Source: Hericium rajendrae (lineage: Eukaryota > Basidiomycota > Agaricomycetes > Russulales > Hericiaceae). From it: 64,000 bases of DNA. The position numbers were made by a program, and so were the translations under genes. The DNA lies in assembly GCA_033439255.1 (NCBI GenBank), contig CM065892.1:124001-188000 (forward strand), in the 5' to 3' direction. The notes under the pieces were generated by a model. That model ran no database searches. It was given only the letters and a program-made list of their open reading frames with translations, and had not been told where the DNA came from. How positions within the stretch are numbered: the stretch's first letter is position 1; every line of letters begins with the position of its first letter. Shown in pieces: positions 35,706-47,809 of the stretch.

Positions 35706-38700
35706 CTAGGACAGTTTGGCTTCCAGTTTCTGCATAAGCACGTCCAACTTCGCCTTCACCTCGTGTATCTCGCTGACAATGTTCGCCTCGCTCGACTAGA
35801 TTCTCTGATGAGTATGTGATGTACATCAGAGCGAACACCTCCTCTTACCTGCTGCATGTTGGGGAACGCCTTGACCAGCTCCGAGAATGGCACCCTGCTG
35901 ATGGTGAGTCCCCTCTGCGCGTCTTCACCGTCGACATCAGGATCCTTCGCTGCTGGACTTTCGTCATCCTCGGGCACGCCGTTGGTCAACAGTTCGTCCA
36001 TCCATTTGTACCTGTGCTTGCCACTGGTGGACTCATAGAAAGCGATCATTGTGAGCGGCACGAAAAAGACAACGACCATGACGGCACGATTGAACTTTAC
36101 AGCCGATCAGTCACGGTACAGATAGCCATAGGTATCTGTTGCTTACCTTCGTATATGCTGCAGAGCTGAGAATGGGCCTGAAGCACGATGGATCAGCGCC
36201 ATGCACAATGCGTAGCTGAGAAAATACTCACTCGAAAGGCACCATAAAGAAGATCTCAATCAAGTTGAACGGCGCAGGATAAACAAAAGAATCCGGCGCT
36301 CTGATCATGCCGACCGTCTTCCCAGCGAAGAAAGCCAGATACTCCGCTTCCGCATCATCGACGACCTGGATGTGTTATATTTATGATGAAAGATATGATA
36401 GACCATAGGAAAACACTGACTTCGGAGTAGGCGGAAGCGAAGAGGGAAATGAGGACGTTGAGAAGTATAATTGCCGTGACGACGTTCCAGCTGACCACGG
36501 CGTTAATTGAAGGACGGAACTGACCGTTGGATGACATACAAGTAATAAAGAATCAAACTGGCCGGCCTGTTGACAAACACATGAATTAAACTGCGATACT
36601 GTTCACGATGGACACGTACAATGGGGCAAACTTTTCATAGTTCGGCGATCTGTCACTGAAATAAGTAACATGCACTTCAGATGCAGTGAGAAGCATACTG
36701 TAGCAGGGCTTGGACCATTACGTTCACCACCTACGAAGTGAGAATATCAGGTGGGTCCGGGACCAGATGCAAGATTCATAAGCTGCGAAACGCACCTCGC
36801 TCGTGGATTCAACTTGGCCATCTGCCGCGTCAAGCGCATACAAACCTTGGAGGAAGCCAATGCCCAATACCGAGAGCAGCTAGGTATCGTCAGACAGCGC
36901 GCGATAACACCGTCGCACAACACGCACAGCAAAGAAGATTCCCGATTCCCGAAGCATCCGAGCAATGCAAATCTGCATGGTACCGATATACCTGCGGGTG
37001 CATATGAGCTGAAGCCTGGTACAAATATTGACATAACCCACTTATAGCCGTCAAATACAGTCACCAATTCTGCAATACAATTTAGTCGCGCCCATCATGA
37101 GCGATCTTCATGTGCTGACTTACTCATCCTATCGCGTCGGGGAAGGCTGAATATATATCACAAAAGAACGAATTCGAAATTTCACTCACCAGATAAAAGG
37201 CGCTGCATAACTTAAGACTTGAAATCCTCTGAGCCGCAAAGTATCAGCTTGCTGTCCATGAGATGCCAGCCCGCTCATCCTCAGAATAAACGCAGTTAAA
37301 AATAACGCATCGGTGACGAGCGCGATGATGTTCCAGAACCCGAACGCTCGATAAGTAGTAAATCGGAGGAGTTTCCAAATCTGTTGGGAATTGCATGAGC
37401 GGCCGTCAACATACGTGCACTTCAAAATTTAACCTTGTTTACGTCTGTTAAAGCATATTTAGCTTTTAGCCGTAATATAAAACAGGCGATAGTACCAACC
37501 TTCGCATGAAAATGAAAGGGACATAACGTAGAGCATGACCTCCCATGGGTCAAAATGTCGATGGGCGCGATCCATTCGATCGAGCGGCTCTCGAACTGTT
37601 CACTTCACGTGTTATTGATATACATGGTCTAAAACGACCGCTACTCACCGGCCTGGGAGTAGACAATAAGGAATAGCAGCCAAATGAATATACGGAGAGC
37701 ATTTTGATAGCTGAAATGGTTGTCAGCTCGTCCGAGGACATGAAACGATCAAGAGTGGGTACGAACCGAGGCACAGCCAGACGCGATGGATTCAAATGTC
37801 CCCAGAAAGTGGGTTCGTGAAGGTCGTCAAAATAGACATCTAACAGAAATTCTATCTGCTAAATGCCAGCTGAAGGATCTCAAGCAGGACATACATTCGA
37901 TGTCGTGGTTCTCATTGTTCCTCTGGACCAGCTGTCCATTCCAGAGGCAGTTTACCACTTGAAAGACGTCAATTAAAGGTAGCAAACGCATATAGGTTAA
38001 AATCTTACCATCTTGGCACTCGCTCGATGAGAGGAAGACAGTACTATTGGAAGAATACATAAGTCCTGCCGAAGCTCAAGAGTTAAGTAGCCATACCAGT
38101 GTGAGTCGATTGCCATTTCCAATGCACTGGCATATTCAATGTCGCCGTCAGGTTGGCGATATCGGAAGCGCGTCGATAGGATAGTCGACAGTCGGTCTCT
38201 TGGGGTCTGGTGGACAATCCTACGGGCCAGCATCTCACAAGCGGTAGCTAGAAAGTTTATGAGTCTCACGAGACATACGATCGAGATGATTATTACCTCG
38301 ACCAAGATTTTCTCCGTAGTCTGCCGCATTGCGGTTCGCGTCTATAATAAATTCATGACGGGCGCGCAACAGACAGTACGGAAGCTAGAAATAAGTGAGA
38401 ATTATAAGGATAGTCCACACAGAATTTGAATTGAGTGTATTGAATTTCTCGCACTGCTCACAGCTTCAACAAAGTCGCCTGCAGCAGCGACATAGGCAGA
38501 AACGACCTGTGGCGTAATACACCTGCTCGTGGGGTCATTAATCACATCTGGCGACACCTCTACTGGGAGAAGTGTGAGAGTCAGAGTGCGTAGGCGTTTC
38601 ACGAGCTCTATGGATGAAATACGTATTTCAACGGGGTGCTCCCAAACAAATACGAGGATATAGCGTACTGGCAAGCGTGTCCGGCTCGGGCTGGACAGAT

Positions 38701-38753
38701 CGTATCGACGACAGCGAGACATTGTCATTCAATGGCACGGGGGTATCAGGCAT
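35706..38753 (-). CDS. YVC1: Vacuolar TRP-type calcium channel (Yvc1 family)
   Basis: Yvc1 channels release Ca2+ from the fungal vacuole in response to osmotic stretch. The ATG at 38751-38753 opens MPDTPVPLNDNVSLSSIRS. Next come ELVKRLRTLTLTLLPVEVSP, NDPTSRCITPQVVSAYVAA, EMLARRIVHQTPRDRL, and the linker TFWGHLNPSRLAVPRF. Six or more membrane segments follow, including FGFWNIIALVTDALFLTAF, the long FALLCVLCDGVIARCLTI stretch and WNVVTAIILLNVLISLFASA, the conserved last helix before AYSEV. The tail has YPAPFNLIEIFFMVPFE, another hydrophobic helix and a coiled coil (SEIHEVKAKLDVLMQKLEA) ending at 35706-35708. More than fifteen exons are used; I did not verify all junctions. Confidence 0.87.
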
Positions 38754-38928
38754 CTTCTTGAGACCCTTTACGAGGGTGGTGGTGGACGTTCAAAGGAGAC
38801 GAGACTCGGGACCAACTCGGAATTCGAACGACACCAACTATGCTACATCCGAAAAAGGAAACGCATCATAGCCCCGCGTTGTTTACGCCCGTTTACGACA
38901 ACCTTCTCCGTTACTATTGACTCCAATA

Positions 38929-39636
38929 ATGCCTGTAAGTATTTCTACAAACGTCTTATCGTGTCCTATTCACGTCGTGATTCTTTCAAAAGGCATATCA
39001 CTCGGCTTTGAATGAAGACCCAGATGTTCGTCTTGTCGGAAACCTCGGTGTCTTCCCCGTAAGAACCAAGATTCGTGGACCTGCGCCCACGACAGGTACG
39101 TGATCATGCCCAGAACTCTCGACAGACGCACTCAGCATATCTCAGTGGATCCCAACCAATGGGACATCCTTGATGAAACCCTTGATCTTTTCCGTGCCAA
39201 CTCCCTCTTCCGCAACTTCGAGATCAAGGGCCCGGCCGACCGGCTGCTCATCATCCTCATTCTCTTCATCTCCGACTGCCTCGCCAAGCTCGGGAGTGCA
39301 CGAACACTCCCGAACCAGCTCGAGGCATCGAAGACTCTGAACACTCTCGCCGTGGACAACTTCGCGATTCCGGGAGATGCAAACTTCCCTCTGAACGCGC
39401 ACTACGCGCCGCCAGGCAACCGCGCGGATGCGGGTGAGTAGCCTTCGCTTTCTCATTCGTTCATTCCGTTGAAGGGGTGAATACTTCCAGAGTACCTCCG
39501 TCAGTACCTCGCGCAGGTCCGCCAGGAGCTGGCAGCACGGCTGGTCGAGCGGCTGTACGCAGATGGGACGGGCAAGCCGAGCAAATGGTGGATGTGTTTC
39601 CAAAAGAGACGCTTCATGAACAGGAGCCTGAGTTAG
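38929..39636 (+). CDS. ARC18: Arp2/3 complex subunit 3 (ARPC3, p21-Arc)
   Basis: ARPC3 is a subunit of the seven-protein Arp2/3 complex that nucleates branched actin at endocytic patches. The first exon holds only ATG CCT before a GTAAGT donor. The second exon encodes AYHSALNEDPDVRLVGNLG and FPVRTKIRGPAPTT. The third gives DPNQWDILDETLDLFRANS, LFRNFEIKGPADRLLIILIL, ASKTLNTLAVDNFAIPGDA and NFPLNAHYAPPGNRADA. The last gives EYLRQYLAQVRQELAARLVE, KPSKWWMCFQKRRFMNRSLS and TAG. Length near 175 residues is normal. Divergent from the calcium channel by 175 bp; converges on NOB1. Confidence 0.94.
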
Positions 39637-39777
39637 ATCCCACAACGGCGGACGCAAGGTACAACAATGCAATACATCATCGTCCTGATACACTGGTACA
39701 TTAGCGAGGTGTATGCTACATGCGACGTGGGAGATCCATTCTATCAGCTACTTAGGTGAGGTGAAAAGGAAGAGCGA

Positions 39778-41371
39778 CTACTTGTGGCGCTTTCGCTCGT
39801 TAGGATTCTTTCGGCCATATCCAATGGTCGGCATGTCATCTCCCCGCTTCGTGTTGCGTCCTTTCCCGCTCGCCCCAGCACTGATAATATCGGGTATCCA
39901 ATCCGGGTCCATCCAGTTCCCCACATTGAGAGCGCCATCACTGCTGCTCAACGCACTGCTCAGCATCTTCTTTTCGTCGCGCTGGCGCTTCGTATCAACA
40001 CGCTTCTGTGCGCGCATGTACTCCCTCTGGTCCTCGCGCAGGATCAGGCCCTCGCCAGCGCCGGTCTTCGCAGATCCGTGTTTGGGCGACGGGATTGAGT
40101 AGATCGTACCGCGAGTTTTGTATTGGAAGTTCTTTTTGAGGTGTATTTGCATCGTGGGGGCATCGGATGATGCGCTGGGAGAGGATATTGTGACGGATGT
40201 GCGCAGTAAAGTCGGGTTCCCACATGAAGGACAAAACTTCTTGGAGTTATCCTTGCATATCCTAGGGTAGTCGAAGAAAGATCAGTTTTGCACTGTAGTA
40301 TGGAAAGAAGGCCTACTTGAAGCACGCGTGACAACGCAATACCCATGTCTTCACTCTCTCGATTTTCTTTCCCTCCACTCCTACAAGACTCAGGTTCATC
40401 TGCAGCAGAACGTTCTGCATCGCAAAGTCGGCCGTCATGCAGCCCACGGGAATCGTTTCTTGCGGTTTGCCCTTTTTTGATGTTGATCCAGCAGGGGTGA
40501 GGCCGAGAGCTTGGGATTTGTGAAGAGCAACGTTCGATGGTGTGATCCATTCTCCTTCGCCATCGTCTTCATCGGAAGGATCATCGTAGGCGGGGCCGGC
40601 CGTGGGTGGCGAGAATGCGGCCTCGTTCGGAGAATCAGCTGCACTCGGTGGTTCGGCATCGTTTGATTTAGCGTCAATGGGCTTAAGTTCGACGTCGAGC
40701 GGCTCCCGGTCTTCCGTGTCGGCCTCGTCTTCCTCATCGCCTCCATCGGGTCCCGCACTTCCAGCATCCTCCGCTGCCTCTTCCTCTTCTGGTGCATCTT
40801 CCACGTCTTGGTTATCCACCTGCTGTTCTTCGATAGATTTCGGTCGTGGTGTCTCGTCTGCTACATCGGGAGTTTTGTCGCCTTCTGGACCGACTGGAGC
40901 ATCGTTCGGTGAGGGCTGTCAATCAATCTTCGGTCTCCAGTCCATAGATCATGAAAAATGTTCTTACCTGTGTTTGATGAGCAGCTAGCTGCTTTTTATG
41001 TTGCTGGTCCAATGCATATGTGAGGGCGATGACGCATAAATCGGGATGCGAGAGAACGGAGTAATCTCCGGTTTTCTTCGCAACCTGGATCACTAGTTTA
41101 CTCGGACGATGAGAACGGACGTGCAGCATAGATGTCTAGACTCACCATGTGCGAGCGAGGCAGCATCTGGCGATTGTATCTTAATCTCCACGCCTGCTGA
41201 AAGGCCTAATTTCTCGAAGTGCTCTCTCGCTCGCTTGTCCTTCAACTCGTCAAGAACTTGTGGAACTGTCACATAAGTTTCTGCCAGGCCTCGAAGGGGA
41301 GATAGGGATAACAGGGGTCCAGCATCCAGCACGAGCTGTTTGCACGCCGGACTCGTTGAGAATGTTGCCAT
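39778..41371 (-). CDS. NOB1: 20S pre-rRNA D-site endonuclease Nob1
   Basis: Nob1 cuts the 3' end of 18S rRNA in late cytoplasmic pre-40S particles. The PIN nuclease domain starts at LVLDAGPLLSL, with the first catalytic Asp, and continues VTVPQVLDELKDKRAREHFE and SVLSHPDLCVIALTYALD. A long acidic linker follows (EEEEAAEDAG and similar). The C-terminal zinc ribbon has LRCHACFKIC and FCPSCGNPTLLRTSV, then GTIYSIPSPKHG, and ends NPNERKRHK at 39778-39780. ATG at 41369-41371 was chosen by the conserved position of the first Asp. Shares a 413-bp divergent promoter with LEU2. Confidence 0.94.
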
Positions 41372-41784
41372 GATATGTTTTGAGCTCTGCCAGTTTCGAA
41401 ATTTTGGAGGTAAGTAGGAGGCGATGGTCCGGGAGTGGTCCATGGACCGATTTAGCAGTGGACCTGTATAGACCTCGACTTCAGCCTCGGGTTCGCGTAT
41501 TCCTCTGATTGTCAACCCTTCGCACTACCTTTCTCATTCCTGCAGCAGTGAATCATCCATTCATGCCATGCGCACAGACCTGCTCTCATGAAGTCGACAA
41601 AGAGTGTCATAGTCATTGGAGCTATTTTCGGCCGGTCCAACCTGGTCCATGCCATCGGCCGATAAGGTCCAGATGACGGAGGCCCGATGCCAGGGAGCGT
41701 CGAGAGCGCTACTTATACTCCCAACGTCGCAATTGCTTCGCAGCACACACCTCTTGACTTCCGTATCTCATCTTCACTATCACC
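41372..41784. other. Divergent promoter region NOB1 / LEU2
   Basis: 413 bp between divergent starts. I looked for Leu3 (CCGG-N4-CCGG) and Gcn4 (TGACTCA) sites and saw no exact copy. No other gene. Confidence 0.45.
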
Positions 41785-43123
<1,339 letters not shown>

Positions 43124-43323
43124 ACGACCGCCAGGCGTGGGGGCGACGAGAAGTCATGGGAAATGCTGTATCAATAAATCTGCATAGAAGAAGTCCACAT
43201 GATGCATTGAATGATACGCCTTATGCTGATAAGCTGTCTGATGCAAATTCAACAATCTCAGGGCTTCAGAGAGGATAAATACGTCATGAGACGTGAAGGT
43301 CAGCCCTGGTAGCCCGTGCGAGG

Positions 43324-44860
43324 ATGTTGTTCCCTGCATTCGCCGTGTTCTGGTTCATCGCGGGCTGTCTCAGCCAGCTACACCCTGCCAAACCTGCAAG
43401 ATACCGACCCCTCCCATCTCTCCGCGAGCGCGCAAGGATCCAGGATGAATGGCGAGAAGAGCGCCTGGCACGCATCCCAGCTCTGCTCCAGAAATACGGC
43501 ATCGATGCCTGGCTGGTCCGCACGCCCTCTCGCGCAACGTACCCGCACTAACCCGTATACCCGTATACCCGCAGATGAGCCAGCGCGAATACGCTGAGGA
43601 CACGGTCTGGTGGTCTATCAAGGACGCGACGACCTTCGCGCCGCACCGGCGCACGGTCGTCCTCTTCCACACGAACACATCAACGCTCGCGGGGCAGCCG
43701 AACCCGCTGACGTGGGTCGACAACACCGGCGCCGTGTGGCCCGCGCTGCGCGACGTTCTTGAGCGCTTCGACCCGCGGCGCATCGCGCTGAACACGGACC
43801 GCGACCTCGCGTTCGGCGGCGGGCTGCATGTGGGCGAGCTCGACGTGCTGCGGGAGGAGCTGGGGGCGAAGTGGATGAACAGGACCGTCAATGAGCCGAT
43901 GCTGGGGGTTGAGTTTGTCGCGAGGAGGGTGCCGGGGCAGATTGAGTACTACCGCATGATGCAGGAGTCGATCTGGGCGATGATCGAGGAGGCGTTCAGC
44001 GAGCGCGTTATCCAGCCCGGGGTCACGTCGACAACAGTAAGTTTCACCAATTTTGTTTGGGCAGAGCTGCTGATTTTGAGGCCTTACACACTTCGGATAT
44101 TGCATAGGACGTTGAATGGTGGTTCCTCGAGAAGATGCAGGAGCAGAACGTCTCGACATGGGCACACCCGCGTGTCTCCGTGCTCACCGAAGAGTCATTC
44201 CCCGGCTGGGAGGGCTCGGACACCACGATACAAGAAGGCGACCTGCTGCACGTCGATTTCGGCATGACAGCGATGGGGCTGAATACGGATACGCAGCATA
44301 TGGCGTACGTCCTGCGCACCAGTGCTGGCGAGACGGACGCGCCTGCCAGCCTTACGGCGGGTCTGAGGAAGAGCAATCGCATGCAGGATATCCAGCTGGA
44401 GGTGATGCGTCCTGGGTTGACCGGGAATGAGGTCTTGACGGCATGTTTGGAGAAGATGCGGGAGGAGGGCATCGAGGGACAAGTTTATTCGCATTCGATC
44501 GGGGATTGGGGGCATGCGCCGGGGGCTGTCATAGGTACGAACCTTTGCGTGGATACTGGTCAACCGGTTACTCATTTGCCGACCGTAGGTTTCACTAACC
44601 TGCCGACATACGTTCCGGTCCTTGGGGAGCTCCCTGTCTTGCCGGATACTTACTACAGCATAGAACTCTATGCGTATCACTTCATACCAGAGCGCAACGA
44701 AACAATTAGGTTCCGACAAGAAGAAGACGTACATTGGGTTGAGGAAAGTGGGAGGTGGGAATTCGTTTTCGGAAGGCAAGAGAAGCTCCATCTCGTCAAC
44801 TGGACGAGAGTAGACGCCCCAGCTCTGGTTCCAGCGCATGTACTCAATGTCCAAAATTGA
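43324..44860 (+). CDS. Secreted M24-family metallopeptidase (Xaa-Pro peptidase-like)
   Basis: M24 peptidases use two metal ions to hydrolyse bonds next to proline. The ATG at 43324 opens a signal peptide (MLFPAFAVFWFIAGCLSQ). The N-terminal creatinase-type domain has DEWREERLARIPALLQKYG, SQREYAEDTVWWSIKDA and TVVLFHTNTSTLAG. The catalytic domain shows all five metal ligands in order: Asp in LLHVDFGMTA, Asp in NTDTQHMA, His in SIGDWGHAPGAVIG, Glu in YYSIELYAYHF and Glu in DVHWVEESG. Intron 1 has an uncommon GTCCGC donor and ends in short CCCGTATA repeats. With a signal peptide it should act in the secretory path or outside the cell, unlike cytosolic prolidase. Substrate is unknown. Confidence 0.88.
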
Positions 44861-44992
44861 AGACGCTTTTGGACGCACCGCCGTTGAGCCTTGAAGTCAT
44901 TAAGAGCAAGCTCATGGCTGATAGATCATCATGGCATCCTGAGAAAACAGTAAGACGCGTGAAAATGTGGTCATTCTCAAAGCTGTCCAACG

Positions 44993-45026
44993 TCCGTCAA
45001 AAATCCAAGTCCGTCAAAAATCCAAG
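44993..45026. repeat. 17-bp tandem duplication
   Basis: TCCGTCAAAAATCCAAG occurs twice head to tail (44993-45009 and 45010-45026) in the convergent gap between the M24 peptidase and PEX14. Confidence 0.8.
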
Positions 45027-45105
45027 CCAAAATGCGGCGATAGTGAGATTGCCCGCAGAAGACCGCCCGAGCTGATGTATACAGAAGTACAGAGCTGATA
45101 CAATA

Positions 45106-46477
45106 TCACGGTGAGACAGGGCTCGATACGTTCGAAGGTCGTGGCGACATGAACGTCCTCCTGGTACTTCAGTTAGGCATGTGGAAACACAATGCAACGG
45201 CCTGTACACGTACCTGTTCAGCACCAGACCCTTCAAAGCCCTGATCTCCCTCCTAACATTCTCCTCCTCCGGTCCGAGCGTCGACGACCCTACGCCTGCG
45301 AAGCGATAGCTACTCGAAGATAGTGCGTATGTTTGCGTCGTCAGATATCCAGTGAAGTCGATCAGAGACTGCAAGGTATGTTGGAAACGGCCGGCAGAAG
45401 GCTCAGAAGGCGGTGGAGGGAACGTCGACTTCAGCTTATCGAGCGTTGATATTAGAGTAGACGGTGGAGGTGTTGGCGGGGGTACGTATGACCAGCGTTG
45501 TGTAGCGCCCTCGGTAGACTGCGAGAACGATGCATTAGAAGAAAGCGCGGTCCAAAGCTTTTCCTATTTTCGTAATAAGTAAATAATATGCACCAGATCA
45601 CAGAACGCGACAGTACCTGATATACAGTATCCGATTCCATCCATGCGAATTTGGCGAATAACGCCTGGAAGAGCTCCTCCGTGGTCGGCCGTTGTTCTTG
45701 CGTGGCAAAATCCGACAATGCACATCGCAGAAGGGACACCTCTGGGATGTGCGAATGCTTGTCCCCGTTTGCCGCAACTATGTCATCGACAGTACGACAG
45801 TCTGCGTACGGTGCTGCCTCACGTATGGGCGACGGAGCAGGCAGCTCGGAGAATGCATCCGTCTGGGAGCTTTTGAGGTCATTTAATGATACGTTCAGCT
45901 TTTCCAACAAGCCTTTCTGATGCGATTTGATCGAATGTCGAGCAGAGGCGGACTTCATGAGACGTGGATAGATAAACCGCTGATGGAAGGGTGAATAGTC
46001 AGTATAACACAGACGTGCAATAGACGCACATAGTATATCGCTAGGCAGACGAGGGATCCGCCTGTCAGCCACGTGAACACCCTGAAGATTCCAGCGAGCA
46101 AGCCTGGAAGGTTCGAAGGAGGTGTTTGCGGGTACGTGCGCGGTGGAACGAGCGGCAGTTGGGGAGGCTAGACAGAAACCCATCATGTCATGCATTATAG
46201 AAAACAGCAGTTCCGTACGCACAAGCTCTTGAATCAATTGATTGACTTCGCCTTCTGACAAGCCCTTCTCGAGGAGAAATCGGCGTTTCGACGCGACGTC
46301 CTGGTGCACAATGTGGGGAGTTTGCAGGAAGCTCCGAGCGCGCGTTACAAGCTCTGTTCTGTCAGGCTCTGCGACAGAAACCTGCGGCGGGGGAGCTTCT
46401 TGAGTCGCTTGAGTCTCTGTTTTGCTTTCAGTTGAAGGAGTCGGAGGAGGGGGCTTCGCTGGGTCCTCGTCTGCCAT
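45106..46477 (-). CDS. PEX14: Peroxisomal docking protein Pex14
   Basis: Pex14 is the membrane docking factor for Pex5/Pex7 with their cargo at the peroxisome. After a Pro/Thr-rich start (MADEDPAKPPPPTPSTESK) comes the Pex14 N-terminal helical domain: ELVTRARSFLQTPHIVHQD, VASKRRFLLEKGLSEGEVNQ. A proline-rich link and one membrane segment (TWLTGGSLVCLAIYY) follow, then a coiled coil (GLLEKLNVSLNDLKSSQ). The C-terminal part has PPPPSEPSAGRFQHTLQSL and IRALKGLVLNR, and the last small exon ends SSPVSP at 45106-45108. The ATG at 46475-46477 is the first Met before the domain in exon 1. Only 51 bp of native sequence separate the ATG from the target duplication of a transposon, so the promoter must lie in or beyond that element. 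Confidence 0.9.
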
Positions 46478-46528
46478 GGTGAACGTCTGCAACGAGCTCG
46501 CGCCTCGACGCGACGTGCGTGAATACGC

Positions 46529-46536
46529 CTTCGGAC
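46529..46536. repeat. Left 8-bp target-site duplication
   Basis: CTTCGGAC directly abuts the left terminal inverted repeat and recurs at the right end (47674-47681). Confidence 0.8.
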
Positions 46537-46572
46537 GGCAGTCCATCTATAGGTGTGGGCACCCACGAGAAA

Positions 46573-46608
46573 TATTCGAATATATTTATTCGAATAAAAT
46601 ATTCGAAT
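46573..46608. repeat. Left subterminal TATTCGAAT repeats
   Basis: Three ATTCGAAT palindromes are centred near 46577, 46591 and 46604, spaced 13-14 bp, in an AT-rich tract just inside the left transposon end. Confidence 0.75.
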
Positions 46609-47607
46609 TTCCGCTGCGCGAAGCGCGGTGTAACGGTTAGGGCTGCGCGTCGAGGTTAGGCTCGTTTCTTGCGCGCTGTCCTGTAGATGCCCGAAAAGGC
46701 CGATCTGTCAATCCAATGAAGGTTCCCTCGGCTTCTTCGGACTTCGGTAAAGTTCTTCCTCTAGTCATGAGGGAGAAGGAAAATTTTAGTGCAGACAAAG
46801 TATATAAGTAGATAAACAGTACAGTAGCTAGGGAGTCTTTTCTGAATCCACAGTTTACGACAGTTCTTTGCTCGACTCTTAAGATTCTAGAGGCTCGTGT
46901 GGCTTGTACGCTAACGCCGAACGCCACACGCGGCAGCGCCAGTCGCGTCTTGCTCTCGTCGCATCAACGTACATTGACGCGTCGAATTCTGCACGCTCCA
47001 AGGACACTAAAACGACTGCCGAAAGGTTGCTTGAGGCATCGAGTGCGCCGCGCTTCGCGCGGCAGTGTAATTAATGTACTACAGTAAGATTTCGTCACAA
47101 ATGCCATGTAGAATGTACAACAGACAGCTTATAATGTAGCCAAGTATAATACCTGAGGCTTATCTGGTATCTTGAAGGCCACTCATGCAAGTAAGTTCAG
47201 TGTGAGGTAGCTTAATTTTTCGGGCCCCTTCGGGGTGAATTTCAATGTATGTCTCATCCTTAGCTATATCCAGCACTTACTGCTGGATTGCTGGTGAAAG
47301 CCTGGCAGATTCATCATGCTAATCATGCTTAAGAGCCTGATATATAGCATCACATACTATAAAGCCTATATTTTGAGCTATCTCGAGCTTCTCGAGGCGC
47401 ACTCAGGCGACGGCATTTTCTGCATCTTCTCCAAGAGCAAAATTTTGCCTTTTCGTCTGTCGCTCTGGTCATTGCGCATCATACGAAATTGAGAGAATTG
47501 AAAATAAGAGACATTTACTGAATTTACGAGCTCGAACAGACTGAAATCCTGGACGTCCGAGCGAGATATCATCGACAGTAGACGAGTTTCGCCAGCTGCC
47601 GGCGAAG

Positions 47608-47640
47608 TTCGAACTCCGTTAGGTTTCGAACTCAGTTAGG
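47608..47640. repeat. Right subterminal TTCGAACTC repeats
   Basis: TTCGAACTCCGTTAGG (47608-47623) and TTCGAACTCAGTTAGG (47625-47640) differ at one of 16 bases. They share the TTCGAA core with the left subterminal repeats. Confidence 0.75.
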
Positions 47641-47673
47641 TCCTAGGTCACCCACACCCACTAATGGACTGCC

Positions 47674-47681
47674 CTTCGGAC
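47674..47681. repeat. Right 8-bp target-site duplication
   Basis: CTTCGGAC, identical to 46529-46536, directly after the right terminal inverted repeat. Confidence 0.8.
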
Positions 47682-47809
47682 CGCTCCTTTGCCGGTGTCC
47701 GGTCCGCCTCGGGCAACACAACGCCATCATAACATCAACTCAACAAAGTCCTCCCGTTCCCAAAACACAGAAATGTAGCAAATCAATATATACAATCATC
47801 GATACCCTT

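Larger units (their letters stand above)
46537..47673. mobile_element. Non-autonomous DNA transposon, hAT-like (1.14 kb)
   Basis: The ends are inverted repeats: 46537 onward reads GGCAGTCCATCTATAGG, and the complement of the right end reads GGCAGTCCATTAGTGGG; 19 of the first 23 positions match, including GGTGTGGG at positions 16-23. An identical 8-bp CTTCGGAC flanks both ends. Eight-bp duplications are made by hAT, P and Kyakuja/Dileera/Zisupton transposases; this one fits the hAT target pattern nTnnnnAn. The longest frame inside is under 100 codons with no transposase likeness, so it cannot move itself. Both sub-ends carry TTCGAA repeats, a likely transposase-binding layout. GC-rich hairpins (GCGCGAAGCGCGG near 46615; the complement near 47048) lie inside. 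Confidence 0.8.

Noticed and set aside
46637-46927. 96-codon minus-strand frame inside the transposon
   Set aside because: No likeness to a transposase or other protein family; probably chance.
47605-47640. TTCGAACTC strings as possible tRNA B boxes
   Set aside because: They are 16-bp direct repeats inside the transposon and do not fold as tRNA.
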